Shown here in pieces: positions 1-7,811 of a stretch of 64,000 bases of DNA. The notes beneath the pieces were generated by a model. The model did not search any database. It saw only the letters and a program-made list of their open reading frames with translations, and was not told the DNA's origin. The DNA comes from Rhodoferax sp. Lineage in GTDB: Bacteria; Pseudomonadota; Gammaproteobacteria; Burkholderiales; Burkholderiaceae_C. The translations under genes were made by a program, and so were the position numbers. The stretch lies in contig NZ_JAUYQD010000057.1 in the NCBI RefSeq assembly GCF_030697375.1, forward strand, positions 1 to 64,000. The letters are read 5' to 3'. The first letter of the stretch is position 1. Every line of letters starts with the position of its first letter.

Positions 1-442
1 TCGCAATCATGAAAATGGCCGGCGGGTTGCCCAGGCCAAACCACAGCATGGCCAGCGGGGTGTAGGCGCTGGGGGGGATGGGCCGCAGCACCTGCACCAG
101 GATGTACATCTTGTCGTAGATGCGCTGGTTGGCGCCCATCAGGATGCCCAGGGGCAAGGCCAGGCCGCCGCCAATCAGAAAACCAATGAGCACCCGGTAC
201 ATGCTGCCGATGGCGTCATGTACCAGCTCACCCGACATCACCCACATCATCCAGCGACCGGAGCCCGGCACATAGGCGTCCACCGGCGAGAGGTACTGCA
301 CCCAGCGCTGGGCCACCGCCCAGGGCGATGGCAACTTCAAGGGGCTGACCCAACCCAGCACACACACCAGTTGCCAAACCGCAACCAGCGCCACGGGCAC
401 GATCAGCCCCGACGCAATGGCGCGCCAATTCACTTTGCGCAT
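1..442 (-). CDS. ABC transporter permease, SsuC/TauC-like (partial)
   Basis: Inner-membrane permease of an ABC importer of the nitrate/sulfonate/taurine type; only the first 147 codons lie in the window and the rest runs off the left edge. Reading from the ATG at 442 gives MRKVNWRAIASG, then a hydrophobic segment, a periplasmic stretch, and the start of the conserved permease core with the motif RPIPPSAYTPLAMLWFGLG, the loop that contacts the ATPase in this family. It starts 11 bases after the stop of the binding-protein gene, so the two are one operon; the ATPase gene is probably beyond the edge. The substrate cannot be told from this fragment. Confidence 0.85.
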   Translation of the reverse strand, partial: MRKVNWRAIASGLIVPVALVAVWQLVCVLGWVSPLKLPSPWAVAQRWVQYLSPVDAYVPGSGRWMMWVMSGELVHDAIGSMYRVLIGFLIGGGLALPLGILMGANQRIYDKMYILVQVLRPIPPSAYTPLAMLWFGLGNPPAIFMIA

Positions 443-453
443 GGCGGTGCTCC

Positions 454-1425
454 TTAGCGGATGTTCAGGCTTTTCTTGGCCTGGTCGAGCAAGTCGGTTT
501 TGACCCAATCGGTGGCCATGGGGGGCTTGAGCATCTTGCCTACGCCGTACTTGGCCATGGTGTCGGTGGTGGTCTGGATGTGGGCCGCCGTCACGTCATA
601 GGAATAGGGCGAGTTGGCAATGGCGTCCTGAAAATCGTCCGAGGTGATCTGGCCCTTGAAGATGGTTTCGCGCACGTATTTTTCGGCCATGCCTTTGGTC
701 TCGATAAACCCCTTGGTGGCCTCCACAAAGCAACGCATGAACTTTTCCGCCACCGGGCGGCGCTCGGTATAGAACTTCTCGGTCATCACCAGCGTGCGCA
801 CCGGCTCGCCTATCGGGGTGTCGTAGGGTTTCATCACCTCCACGCCAAAACCTTTGTTGATGGCTTGCGAAGATTGCGGCTCGCTTTGCATGATGGCGTC
901 CAGGTTTTTGCCCAGCAGCGCCTGGTTGAGGTCGGCAAAGGCCAGGTACACCAGTTGCACGTCCTTGCCCTCTTTGTCCGAACTGGTCAAACCATTTTGC
1001 GCCAACTGGGCCGCCAGCAGCACCTCATGGATGCCACCCCGGGTCACCCCCACGCGCTTGCCCCTGAGGTCTTTGATACTCTTGATGGCGGCGTCGGGGC
1101 GCGCCACCAGCCGTGCGCCGCCTTTGGCAAAACCCGCCACGATCACAATGGGCGCGCCGTTGGCACGGCCGGTGATGGCGGCCTCAGATGCGGTGGCCCC
1201 CACATCCAACTCGCCCGCCAAAATGGCCTGCATGACATCCGGCCCTTTGGCAAAGGTGTTTTCTTCCACCTTGAGGCCGCACTTGGGTGCAATTTCCTTG
1301 ATGTAGGAAATGGCCCCGTAGTGGGCAAACTTCAAATTGCCCAAACGAACCACTTCTTGCGCTTGTGCAGTGGCGGTGAACACGACGGACACGGCCAGGG
1401 CCCGAACCAAATTTTTTATCAACAT
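454..1425 (-). CDS. ABC transporter substrate-binding protein, NMT1/SsuA-like
   Basis: Periplasmic solute-binding protein for the importer whose permease follows 11 bases downstream. The 323 residues begin with a signal peptide (MLIKNLVRALAVSVVFTATA, probable cleavage after AQA), then a type II binding fold with the family features GELDVGATASEAAITGR and an LRGKRVGVTRGG-like hinge. This family binds sulfonates, taurine, nitrate or pyrimidine precursors; the ligand here is unknown. The ATG at 1425 has a good ribosome binding site (GGAG, 5 bases upstream) that lies at the foot of a strong hairpin (1434-1470), so translation or transcription may be controlled there. Confidence 0.88.
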   Translation of the reverse strand: MLIKNLVRALAVSVVFTATAQAQEVVRLGNLKFAHYGAISYIKEIAPKCGLKVEENTFAKGPDVMQAILAGELDVGATASEAAITGRANGAPIVIVAGFAKGGARLVARPDAAIKSIKDLRGKRVGVTRGGIHEVLLAAQLAQNGLTSSDKEGKDVQLVYLAFADLNQALLGKNLDAIMQSEPQSSQAINKGFGVEVMKPYDTPIGEPVRTLVMTEKFYTERRPVAEKFMRCFVEATKGFIETKGMAEKYVRETIFKGQITSDDFQDAIANSPYSYDVTAAHIQTTTDTMAKYGVGKMLKPPMATDWVKTDLLDQAKKSLNIR

Positions 1426-1433
1426 GTTGTCTC

Positions 1434-1470
1434 CTAAGTAGTAGGGCGATCAATCGCCACTACTGCTTAG
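1434..1470 (-). promoter_or_regulatory. Hairpin overlapping the ribosome binding site of the binding-protein gene
   Basis: An imperfect inverted repeat with 17- and 18-base arms (CTAAGTAGTAGGGCGAT and ATCGCCACTACTGCTTAG on the + strand) around a 2-base loop. On the transcribed minus strand its 3' arm runs into the TTAGGAG that serves the ATG at 1425. It could be an operator or an RNA hairpin that limits ribosome access; the sequence alone does not decide. Confidence 0.55.
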
Positions 1471-1615
1471 GCATGCTTCATGCCAATGTTGAATCGCCCG
1501 TAAGCCCTTGATTTAAAAGGAAAGCCTAGGAGTAAATGCCCCTGGGGCTGTCCGAATTTCCAGAATGGCAGGCGCAGATTCTGAAGTTTCGGACAGGCGC
1601 CCACCCCCTCCCCGC

Positions 1616-2527
1616 CTACGCAGCGCGCAAGGCCTTCTTCAACTCCACGCCCAACTCCGGCTTGTGGGCAAACGGGTCGGTCGGGTTGCGGCCCTGCAGC
1701 ACGTCTTCCAGGCGGGTTTGCACCGAGCCAATGGCTTTGGGGTGGCTGTAGATGTAGAACTGGTTGGCGGCAATGGCGTCAAACACCATCTGCGCCACTT
1801 CCGCTGCGCTGATTTTTCCACTGCCAACCGCCTTGTCGCTCATGGCCTGGCCGATGAGCTGGCTCTTGGTGGGCTTGGCTGCGGCATCCGTCACATCTTG
1901 CGGCCGGTTGCGGTGGCTTTGGCTGATGCCGGTGGGCACAAAGAAAGGGCACAACACGCTGGCGCTGATCTGGTCCGTGACCAGGGCCAAGTCCTGGTAC
2001 AGGGTTTCGCTCAGGGACACCACGGCGTGTTTGCTGACGTTGTAGATGCCCATGTTGGGCGCGTTCAACAGCCCGGCCATGCTGGCGGTGTTGACGATGT
2101 GGCCCTGGTAGGCCGGGTCTTTGGCGGCCGCCGCCAGCATCATGGGGGTGAAGACACGCACCCCGTGCGCCACGCCCATCAGGTTGACCCCAATCACCCA
2201 CTCCCAATCGGCCTGGGTGTTTTCCCAAATCAAGCCCGCTGACGCCACACCGGCGTTGTTGAACACAAAGTGCGGCGCACCAAAGCGCGCCAGGGTGGCC
2301 GCGCCCAGGGCTTCGACCTGCTCGGCCTTGGACACATCCACCCGCATGGCCAGTACCTGCGCGCCAGCGGCTTGCATCTCGGCCACGGTTTTGTCCAGGG
2401 CGTCTTGCTGCACATCGGCCAGCACCAGGTTCATGCCCAGTTTGGCGCCAATGCGGGCGCACTCCAGGCCAAAGCCGGAGCCAGCACCGGTCAATACGGC
2501 GGTTTTGTTGTTGAAATCGGTAATCAT
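1616..2527 (-). CDS. SDR family NAD(P)-dependent oxidoreductase
   Basis: Short-chain dehydrogenase/reductase of 303 residues. The cofactor motif TGAGSGFG is at residues 13-20, the NNAG motif near 90, and the catalytic Tyr-Lys pair (YNVSK) near 162-166. The C-terminus is extended compared with the usual 250 residues. The substrate is not evident; an aspartate after the second beta strand (VLADVQQD) would favour NAD over NADP by analogy with the family. The start codon overlaps the stop of the glutathione transferase gene by 4 bases (ATGA), so the two are translationally coupled. The neighbours suggest a catabolic or detoxification pathway, but no specific route can be named. Confidence 0.85.
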   Translation of the reverse strand: MITDFNNKTAVLTGAGSGFGLECARIGAKLGMNLVLADVQQDALDKTVAEMQAAGAQVLAMRVDVSKAEQVEALGAATLARFGAPHFVFNNAGVASAGLIWENTQADWEWVIGVNLMGVAHGVRVFTPMMLAAAAKDPAYQGHIVNTASMAGLLNAPNMGIYNVSKHAVVSLSETLYQDLALVTDQISASVLCPFFVPTGISQSHRNRPQDVTDAAAKPTKSQLIGQAMSDKAVGSGKISAAEVAQMVFDAIAANQFYIYSHPKAIGSVQTRLEDVLQGRNPTDPFAHKPELGVELKKALRAA

Positions 2528-3462
2528 GCTTCTGCCTTCTTCAGTACGTAGCCAATGCGGGGAAAGTGCACCTGCACCACGCCAGCACGCGCATCCACGC
2601 GGCGCAGGGTGTAGCGGGTGCGGGTGGCGGCCACCAGTTCACCCTCGGTCGCCTCCAGCCCAAAGGTGTCGGCGGCGATGGTGACCCGGCTGCCCAGCGG
2701 GATGCCGTGTTCATCTTGAAATACAGCATCAATTAGGGCTGTAGCCCCCGTGGAATGTGCGCAAGCAGCTATTGATTCTGTAGCAGAATACTTCTCCATA
2801 GCGCCGTGGCCCAGGGCGGCCATGCGCTCCATCCACGCCAATACCGTGGGGGTAGCATCCAGAATGCCGGCCATCACCGGCACGCGTTTTTGGGTGAACC
2901 ACAGCGGGTGGTAGGCGGCAAAGTCGGCCACGCAAGGGGCGCTGCCCAGCAAGAAGTCTTGCCCTTCCAGCATATTGGCCATGCGGCGCAAATACGACTT
3001 GTAGGCGGCAGCGGCATCGCCCGGGCGCAGGCGGTTCATGCCGGTGCTCATGGCGGCGCGGTCGGCGCCAAAGGCCTTGGCCGCCTCGGGTGGCGCACCT
3101 TCGAACATGGCCGCCGCCCCTTTGGGCTGCAGGTTGTAGGCCATGGCCGCCCAAAACAAGGTGGTGTCCGCCCACTGCGCCAGCACCCGGGCCACGCCCT
3201 GGCTGTGCTGCGGATACAGGGTGGGCGTGGGCTGTATTTGTTCCAGCACCTCGCAAATCAGGGCGCTGTCGCAATACACGTCCGAGCCGATTTGCAGAAA
3301 CGGTGTCATGCGGTAGCCGCCGGTGAGCGCCAGCACATCGGGCTTGGGCATGATGGCCGGGATGATGACCGACTTCCAGGCCAGCTGTTTGTAGCCAAAG
3401 ATCAGCCGGATTTTTTCGGAAAACGGCGAGGTGGGGTAATGGTGAAGAATGATGTCGGACAT
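2524..3462 (-). CDS. Glutathione S-transferase family protein
   Basis: Cytosolic GST-fold protein of 312 residues. The thioredoxin-like N-terminal half begins MSDIILHHYPTSPFSEKIRL, with a Ser in the active-site position, and reaches the SALICEVLE motif that binds the gamma-glutamyl part of glutathione. The helical C-terminal domain includes AAYHPLWF. It runs straight into the SDR gene with a 4-base overlap. Near residues 225-245 the coding sequence contains an in-frame copy of a dispersed repeat (2732-2785) that also occurs outside genes nearby; this explains the unusual stretch SIAACAHSTGATALIDA and makes the protein longer than a standard 200-230 residue GST. The downstream C-terminal segment looks like an added module of unknown role. 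Confidence 0.78.
   Translation of the reverse strand: MSDIILHHYPTSPFSEKIRLIFGYKQLAWKSVIIPAIMPKPDVLALTGGYRMTPFLQIGSDVYCDSALICEVLEQIQPTPTLYPQHSQGVARVLAQWADTTLFWAAMAYNLQPKGAAAMFEGAPPEAAKAFGADRAAMSTGMNRLRPGDAAAAYKSYLRRMANMLEGQDFLLGSAPCVADFAAYHPLWFTQKRVPVMAGILDATPTVLAWMERMAALGHGAMEKYSATESIAACAHSTGATALIDAVFQDEHGIPLGSRVTIAADTFGLEATEGELVAATRTRYTLRRVDARAGVVQVHFPRIGYVLKKAEA
2732..2785 (-). repeat. Dispersed repeat copy A, in frame inside the GST gene
   Basis: About 54 bases, core TAGCTGCTTGCGC. Read on the minus strand it runs from TGCTACAG through the core to the end GGGGGCTACAGCCCTAAT. It matches copy B at 4644-4697 at roughly 80% or more of positions by eye. It is translated without a stop or frameshift in the GST gene. 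Confidence 0.8.
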
Positions 3463-3480
3463 GGTGGTCTCTTTCAGTCA

Positions 3481-3580
3481 GTTGAGGACAGAGCTTCGCT
3501 GCGCTACGGTCTGTCCCGCAAGTTTCAGGATAGTTGAGGACAGCACTGCGCCAGGCGGCGGTCTGTCCCGCAAGGTTTCA
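3481..3580. repeat. Two tandem ~47-base units with GGACAG/CTGTCC arms
   Basis: Two direct copies (3481-3527 and 3533-3580) of a unit that starts GTTGAGGACAG and ends CGGTCTGTCCCGCAAG, differing mostly in the middle. Each unit can fold through GGACAG and CTGTCC. The element fills the gap between the CurA-like stop and the GST start and may act as an attenuating hairpin array. No T-run follows. Confidence 0.65.
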
Positions 3581-4594
3581 AAATAGCTTGACGAGTTGTT
3601 TGCCGAAGTTCTTGCCCTTAAGCAGGCCCAAAAAGGCTTCGGGGGCGGCTTCGATGCCTTGGGCGATGCTTTCGCGGGCGCGCAGTTGGCCGGTGGCCAC
3701 CAGGGTGCCCAGTTCCTTAAGCGCTTCGGGCCAGATTTCCATGTGTTCGCTGACGATGAAGCCCTGCACCTTCAGGCGCTGGGTGAGGATCAGCGCCGGG
3801 TAGGTCAATGGCAGGGGCGCGCCGTTGTAGCCGGCAATCATGCCGCACACCGCTATGCGGCCAAAGGCGTTCATGCGGGGCAACACGGCGTCCAGCACCA
3901 TGCCGCCCACGTTTTCAAAATAACCGTCGATGCCCTTGGGGCAGGCTTCGGCAATGGCTTGGGACAGAGAGGCGGCCGTGTCGTGCAATTTGTAGTCGAT
4001 GCAGGCGTCAAAGCCCAGCTCGTCCACCGCGTAGCGGCATTTGTCGGGACCGCCCGCAATGCCCACGGTGCGGCAGCCGCGCGCCTTGCTCAAAGCGGCA
4101 AAGGCACTGCCCACGGCACCGGTGGCGGCGCTGACCACCATGGTTTGCCCGGCTTCCGGCGCAATGATTTTGACCAGGCCGTACCAGGCGGTCACGCCGG
4201 GCATGCCAACCGCACCCAGGTAGGCACTCAAAGGCACATGGGTGGTGTCCACCTTGCGCAGGGCGCCGGGCTGGATGGCATCGACCACGCTGTACTCCTG
4301 CCAGCCGCCCATGCCCACCACCCGGTCACCCACGGCGAACTTGGGGTTTTGGGACTCGGTCACCTCCCCCACCGTTCCGCCGCCCATGACCTGGCCGAGC
4401 GGCTGGGGCACGGCGTAGCTTTTGGCATCGTTCATGCGGCCGCGCATATAGGGGTCCAGGCTCAGGTAATGGTGGCGCACCAGGACCTGACCGGCCTGCA
4501 GCGGCGGCGTATCGGAGGCCACCAGTTTGAAGTTGCTGGCCAGGGCTTCGCCCTGGGGGCGGTTGTCGAGGTGGATTTGGCGATTGTTAGGCAT
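3578..4594 (-). CDS. NADP-dependent medium-chain reductase, CurA/leukotriene B4 dehydrogenase type
   Basis: Zinc-independent medium-chain dehydrogenase/reductase of 338 residues that reduces alpha,beta-unsaturated carbonyl compounds with NADPH. The N-terminal catalytic domain carries LSLDPYMRGRM and PLGQVMGGGTVGEV, both typical of the CurA/PTGR group; the Rossmann segment has VSAATGAVGSAFAALSKARG; the C-terminal part has VCGMIAGYN. No zinc ligands are seen, as expected. It lies in the same orientation as the GST and SDR genes but is separated from them by the 3481-3580 repeat. The substrate is unknown. The last codons overlap the repeat by 3 bases. Confidence 0.88.
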   Translation of the reverse strand: MPNNRQIHLDNRPQGEALASNFKLVASDTPPLQAGQVLVRHHYLSLDPYMRGRMNDAKSYAVPQPLGQVMGGGTVGEVTESQNPKFAVGDRVVGMGGWQEYSVVDAIQPGALRKVDTTHVPLSAYLGAVGMPGVTAWYGLVKIIAPEAGQTMVVSAATGAVGSAFAALSKARGCRTVGIAGGPDKCRYAVDELGFDACIDYKLHDTAASLSQAIAEACPKGIDGYFENVGGMVLDAVLPRMNAFGRIAVCGMIAGYNGAPLPLTYPALILTQRLKVQGFIVSEHMEIWPEALKELGTLVATGQLRARESIAQGIEAAPEAFLGLLKGKNFGKQLVKLF

Positions 4595-4643
4595 GCGGAG
4601 TCTCGTGGGTGGTTGAAACAGGGGCGCGAACAGAGCGCACTAT

Positions 4644-4697
4644 TGCTACAAAGTTAATAGCTGCTTGCGCAGTGTCTACGGGGGCTAGAGGCCTAAT
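4644..4697 (+). repeat. Dispersed repeat copy B, intergenic
   Basis: Runs from TGCTACAAAGTTAATAGC through the core TAGCTGCTTGCGC to ACGGGGGCTAGAGGCCTAAT. It lies between the thioesterase and CurA-like genes. It is the best match to copy A (2732-2785) and serves as the reference copy for the family. Confidence 0.85.
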
Positions 4698-4724
4698 TGG
4701 CTTAAATAAATGGCCGGCAGCCAC

Positions 4725-5183
4725 TCAATCGGTGGAGAGCACTCCCGGCGGCGCATTCAGGGCATGGGCGCTTTTGGGGCCAGTGGCCAGGCGCCGCACG
4801 AACTTGAAAGTTCCCGTGGCATGGGCACAGGCTTTGCCTGCGGCGTCGAACACCGTGGCCTGGGTAAAGGCCAGCGTGGCGGTGCGGTGAATCAGCTCGC
4901 CCTTGGCCGTCAAGGGCCCCAGGGCCGGCTGCATGAAACTGGTCTTCATCTCAATGGTGACCACGCCCATGTCGGGGGTGGTGCTGCGCGCCGCGCAGGC
5001 CATGGTCACGTCCAGCAGCGTCATCAAGGCACCGCCGTGGGTGACCGAAAACGAGTTCAGGTGCTCAGGCTGGGCCGTGTAAGCCAGTTCCGAGCGCCCC
5101 CCTTCAAACACCTGGAGTTCAAACCCCAGCAGTTTGACGAAGGGGATGTCCACCCCGAAACCAAGCGCGTGTTCCCAACTCAT
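4725..5183 (-). CDS. PaaI/YdiI-type hotdog thioesterase
   Basis: Single hotdog-fold acyl-CoA thioesterase of 152 residues, expected to hydrolyse a CoA thioester in the cytoplasm as a homo-oligomer. The signature HGGALMTLLDVTMACAA carries the family's His-Gly-Gly and the acidic Asp on the central helix, and VTIEMKTSFMQPA matches the following strands. Length is normal for the PaaI group. It lies in a minus-strand row with two SDR enzymes and a CurA-like reductase, suggesting a pathway that handles CoA-bound or enone intermediates; the actual substrate is not evident. Confidence 0.85.
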   Translation of the reverse strand: MSWEHALGFGVDIPFVKLLGFELQVFEGGRSELAYTAQPEHLNSFSVTHGGALMTLLDVTMACAARSTTPDMGVVTIEMKTSFMQPALGPLTAKGELIHRTATLAFTQATVFDAAGKACAHATGTFKFVRRLATGPKSAHALNAPPGVLSTD

Positions 5184-5216
5184 ACGCTAGACGGAACGCG
5201 AACGGCAATTTGCCGC

Positions 5217-5285
5217 CGGGCCGCCCCAAGGCAAATTAGCCCCCTCGGGGGGCAGCGACCCGCGCAGCGGTGGAGCGTGGGGGCC
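5217..5285. repeat. GC-rich dispersed-type repeat with CCCCCTCGGGGGGC hairpin
   Basis: The gap between the thioesterase and SDR genes is a GC-rich block containing the near-palindrome CCCCCTCGGGGGG followed by CAGCGACCCGCGCAGCGG. I know similar blocks from between genes in Comamonadaceae genomes, where they are numerous. Only one copy was noticed in this window, so the repeat call rests on that knowledge. It may act as a transcription stop or insulator. Confidence 0.5.
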
Positions 5286-5288
5286 ACC

Positions 5289-6080
5289 TTAACCACCGGT
5301 CACGACGCTGACGCCACCGTCCACCGCCAGCCACTGGCCGGTGATGTGTTTACCGGCGTCCGAGGCGTACAACAGGCACAGGCCTTTCAGGTCCTCGTCG
5401 TCCCCCAGGCGGCGCAAGGGGGCGTGGGCCGCCATCTTGTCTTCGCCCAGGCTCTCGATCAGGCCCATGGCCATCTTGGTTTTGAAGAAGCCGGGGCAGA
5501 TGGCATTGACGTTGATGCCGTAAGGGCCCCACTCCGCCGCCAAAGCCCGGGTGAAATTGAGCACGGCGCCCTTGGAGGTGTTATAGGCAATGGTCTTCAT
5601 CTCGACCGGGTTGCCCCCCAGGCCGGCAATGGAGGCGATGTTGATGATGCGCCCCGAGCGGCGGGCAATCATGCTCTTCTTGGCAATGGCCTGGCTCAGC
5701 AAAAAGTAGCCGCGCACGTTGAGGTTCATGACCTTGTCCCAGGCCGCAGCGGGGTGGTCTTCGGCGGGCGCGCCCCAGGATGCACCGGCGTTGTTGATCA
5801 GAATGTCCACGTCGCCCATGCGCTGCAGGGTTTCATCGGCCAGGCGCTGGATATCGGCGTCTTTGGCGCAGTCCGCGGCAATCCAGCGGGCGTCGATACC
5901 GGCGGCCTGCAACTCGGCGGCGGCCTGCTCCAGGTCTTCGGCCTTGCGCGAGCTGAGCATGATCTTGGCGCCGGCTTCGCCCAAGGCGTGGGCCATTTGC
6001 AGACCCAGGCCACGCGAGCCTCCGGTGACGAGGGCGGTCTTGCCGGTGAGGTCAAACAGTTGCTGGATGGTACGGGTCAT
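5289..6080 (-). CDS. SDR family oxidoreductase, gluconate 5-dehydrogenase/FabG-like
   Basis: Short-chain dehydrogenase of 263 residues using the ATG at 6080; a TTG 30 bases upstream is in frame but less likely. The cofactor motif TGGSRGLG is at residues 19-26 and the following SSRKAEDL suggests NADP preference. LINNAG, the catalytic Ser in NIASIAG, and AYNTSKG near residue 166 complete the classical tetrad. The C-terminus DGGVSVVTGG is typical of this subgroup, which reduces small ketones and sugar acids or acts like a 3-oxoacyl reductase. The substrate cannot be fixed. It is the most upstream gene of the minus-strand metabolic row. Confidence 0.87.
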   Translation of the reverse strand: MTRTIQQLFDLTGKTALVTGGSRGLGLQMAHALGEAGAKIMLSSRKAEDLEQAAAELQAAGIDARWIAADCAKDADIQRLADETLQRMGDVDILINNAGASWGAPAEDHPAAAWDKVMNLNVRGYFLLSQAIAKKSMIARRSGRIINIASIAGLGGNPVEMKTIAYNTSKGAVLNFTRALAAEWGPYGINVNAICPGFFKTKMAMGLIESLGEDKMAAHAPLRRLGDDEDLKGLCLLYASDAGKHITGQWLAVDGGVSVVTGG

Positions 6081-6170
6081 GCGGGGAGTCTCCAAATTGC
6101 TAAAAGTCAATTCTGCAGCAGGTTTGCTGATTTGCCCTGTCCCGGCTGTCTCGGTGGCGATAGCGGGAAG

Positions 6171-7211
6171 TCAATGGCGATGCCGGTGGTGAATATCTGG
6201 AAAATGGCTGTGCTTGTGCTGCATTGCTGCGTGTTGGTGGGGGTGCACGTGGGCACCCCCACCACTCCAGGGAAAATCGTGGGGGTGCTGATGGTGGGCG
6301 TCGTGCACATGGGAATGCGCGTGCTCCAGGGGTTCATGCGTGTGTTCATGGCCATGCTGTTCGGTGAGGTGCAACCACACCCCGCCCCCCATCAAACCCG
6401 CTGCCAACCACAACGCAAGGCTGGTGCTGTCCCCCATGAGCCACAGAGACAGGGCGGCCCCAATAAATGGTGCCGTCGCAAAGTACGCTCCGGTGCGCGC
6501 CGTACCCAGGCCTCTGAGGGCCAACACAAACAGCACCAGACTGAACCCGTAGCCCAAAAGGCCCACGGTCAAGGTGCCCAGCAGGGGCCCTATGTGGGGC
6601 CAACTGGCGCCCAGCGCGACAGCCAACGCGGTGTTCACGATGCCGGCAATCAGCCCCTTGCTCCCCGCAATGAACAGGGCGTCGGAGGCCGACACCTTGC
6701 GCGTCAAATTGTTGTCGATGGCCCAGCACAGGCAGGCCACACCCACCAGCAAGGGCCCCACCCCACCGGTGGTGGCAGTGCCTTGCGTCGGCCAGGACAA
6801 CACCAAGCCACCGGCCACAATCGCCACCATGCCCCAAACAATGCGCCTATCAGCGTTTTCCTTGAATACGACCCAGGCGATCAGCGCGGTCAGCACCGCC
6901 TCCAAATTCAGCAAAAGGGAAGCGGCGGTACCACTGGTACGGGTGAGCCCGAACATCAGCGCCACCGGCCCCAGCACCCCGCCAAAGAAAATGGCGCCCA
7001 AGAGCCACGGCCATTCGGCACGCGCAAGTCCAGGGGAGGTCCAACCGCGGTCGCGGACCAGGCGCATGGCGCCCAAGCCCAAGCCACTCCCCAGGTAAAG
7101 AAGGCCTGCCACCAACCAGGGAGACAGGTCGCCGAGCAGCAACTTCGCCAAGGGGGTACTGGCGCCAAACAGTGCTGCGGCCAACAGGGCCAATAGGACA
7201 TTGCGATGCAT
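6171..7211 (-). CDS. EamA/DMT-family permease with histidine-rich C-terminal tail
   Basis: Inner-membrane drug/metabolite transporter of 346 residues with about ten hydrophobic segments in two EamA halves; starts MHRNVLLALLAAALFGASTP at the ATG 7211. The first half keeps the GLTRTSGTAASLLLNLE signature. The unusual part is the last ~65 residues: a soluble tail with about 20 histidines in patterns such as HGHEHTHEPLEHAHSH and HKHSHFPDIHHRHRH. Such tails bind transition metals (Ni, Co, Zn, Cu) in other transporters. Divergent from a Cus efflux operon only 61 bases away, it is plausibly a metal permease or a permease with a metal sensor tail; this is inference. The ribosome binding site is weak. 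Confidence 0.82.
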   Translation of the reverse strand: MHRNVLLALLAAALFGASTPLAKLLLGDLSPWLVAGLLYLGSGLGLGAMRLVRDRGWTSPGLARAEWPWLLGAIFFGGVLGPVALMFGLTRTSGTAASLLLNLEAVLTALIAWVVFKENADRRIVWGMVAIVAGGLVLSWPTQGTATTGGVGPLLVGVACLCWAIDNNLTRKVSASDALFIAGSKGLIAGIVNTALAVALGASWPHIGPLLGTLTVGLLGYGFSLVLFVLALRGLGTARTGAYFATAPFIGAALSLWLMGDSTSLALWLAAGLMGGGVWLHLTEQHGHEHTHEPLEHAHSHVHDAHHQHPHDFPWSGGGAHVHPHQHAAMQHKHSHFPDIHHRHRH

Positions 7212-7222
7212 GCCGCCATTGT

Positions 7223-7236
7223 CGGGAACTTTCCCG
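7223..7236. promoter_or_regulatory. Perfect palindrome in the divergent promoter region
   Basis: CGGGAA-CT-TTCCCG, 6-base arms with a 2-base centre, lies in the 61-base gap between the DMT permease start (7211) and the Cys-rich exported protein start (7273). Its placement fits an operator that could serve both divergent metal-related genes. No regulator gene is in the window. Confidence 0.4.
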
Positions 7237-7272
7237 CCAAACGAGTTATCCGAGTGAGCAATAATTGTTTTT

Positions 7273-7677
7273 ATGTCTGGCCGTCGCTCCCGCCTCATCA
7301 CCGCCCTCCTCGTGCTGGTCAGCTTGCTGTTTACGCAGCTCGCTGTGGCGCGTTATGTGTGCCCCAGTGGTTTGGAAAAAACCGCACAAATAGCGGAAAT
7401 TGCGGCCATGGCCCAAGCCGGCATGCCTTGTGCTGAATCCATGGCAGCCAGCATGGACGGTGCACAACCCAACCTGTGCCATGCCTACTGCCAGGCGGGG
7501 CACCAAACGGCCGACAAATTCGAACTTCCCGCATCGCTGGGCATCCATGTGGTGTCCATCGTCTTTTTAGTGCCAGACAGGGCACCAGTGTCTTTGGGTG
7601 CACCGCCGCAGTTGCCCCACCTGACGCGCACCACAGCGCCGCCTTTGAGCATTCGGCACTGCTGCTTCCGAATCTGA
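7273..7677 (+). CDS. Exported Cys-rich protein associated with Cus operon
   Basis: A 134-residue protein with an N-terminal membrane or signal segment (ALLVLVSLLFTQLAVA) followed by a Cys/Met/His-bearing region: YVCPSGLEK, AGMPCAESMAASM, NLCHAYCQAGH and a terminal RHCCFRI. The first gene on the plus strand before a complete copper/silver RND operon, it is likely a periplasmic metal-binding accessory of that system. I recognise this kind of short CCF(R/I)-ending protein from betaproteobacterial copper operons but know no assigned activity. The start is chosen because the signal sequence follows at once; no clear ribosome binding site is visible. Confidence 0.65.
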   Translation: MSGRRSRLITALLVLVSLLFTQLAVARYVCPSGLEKTAQIAEIAAMAQAGMPCAESMAASMDGAQPNLCHAYCQAGHQTADKFELPASLGIHVVSIVFLVPDRAPVSLGAPPQLPHLTRTTAPPLSIRHCCFRI

Positions 7678-7811
7678 TCCTCCAGACGACATCGCGCTAA
7701 CGGCCCTGCGGGTCGGTTCAGTGCTTGGGTCGCGCCCGTCTGCAGCTGCCGATGTCTTTCGGCGCCAGCGCATCGAGCCGACATAAAACCATTGTTTTGC
7801 CGGGAGATTCC

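Noticed and set aside
1616..6080. Naming the metabolic row as a lignin beta-etherase (Lig) pathway from the SDR and GST genes
   Set aside because: The GST carries no feature specific to LigE/LigF and the other enzymes do not fit that route; a specific pathway cannot be supported.
4710..7196. An 828-codon plus-strand open frame
   Set aside because: It runs antisense to the thioesterase, SDR and DMT permease genes, all of which have clear family motifs. Its Gly/His/Gln-rich translation is typical of a GC-rich antisense shadow.
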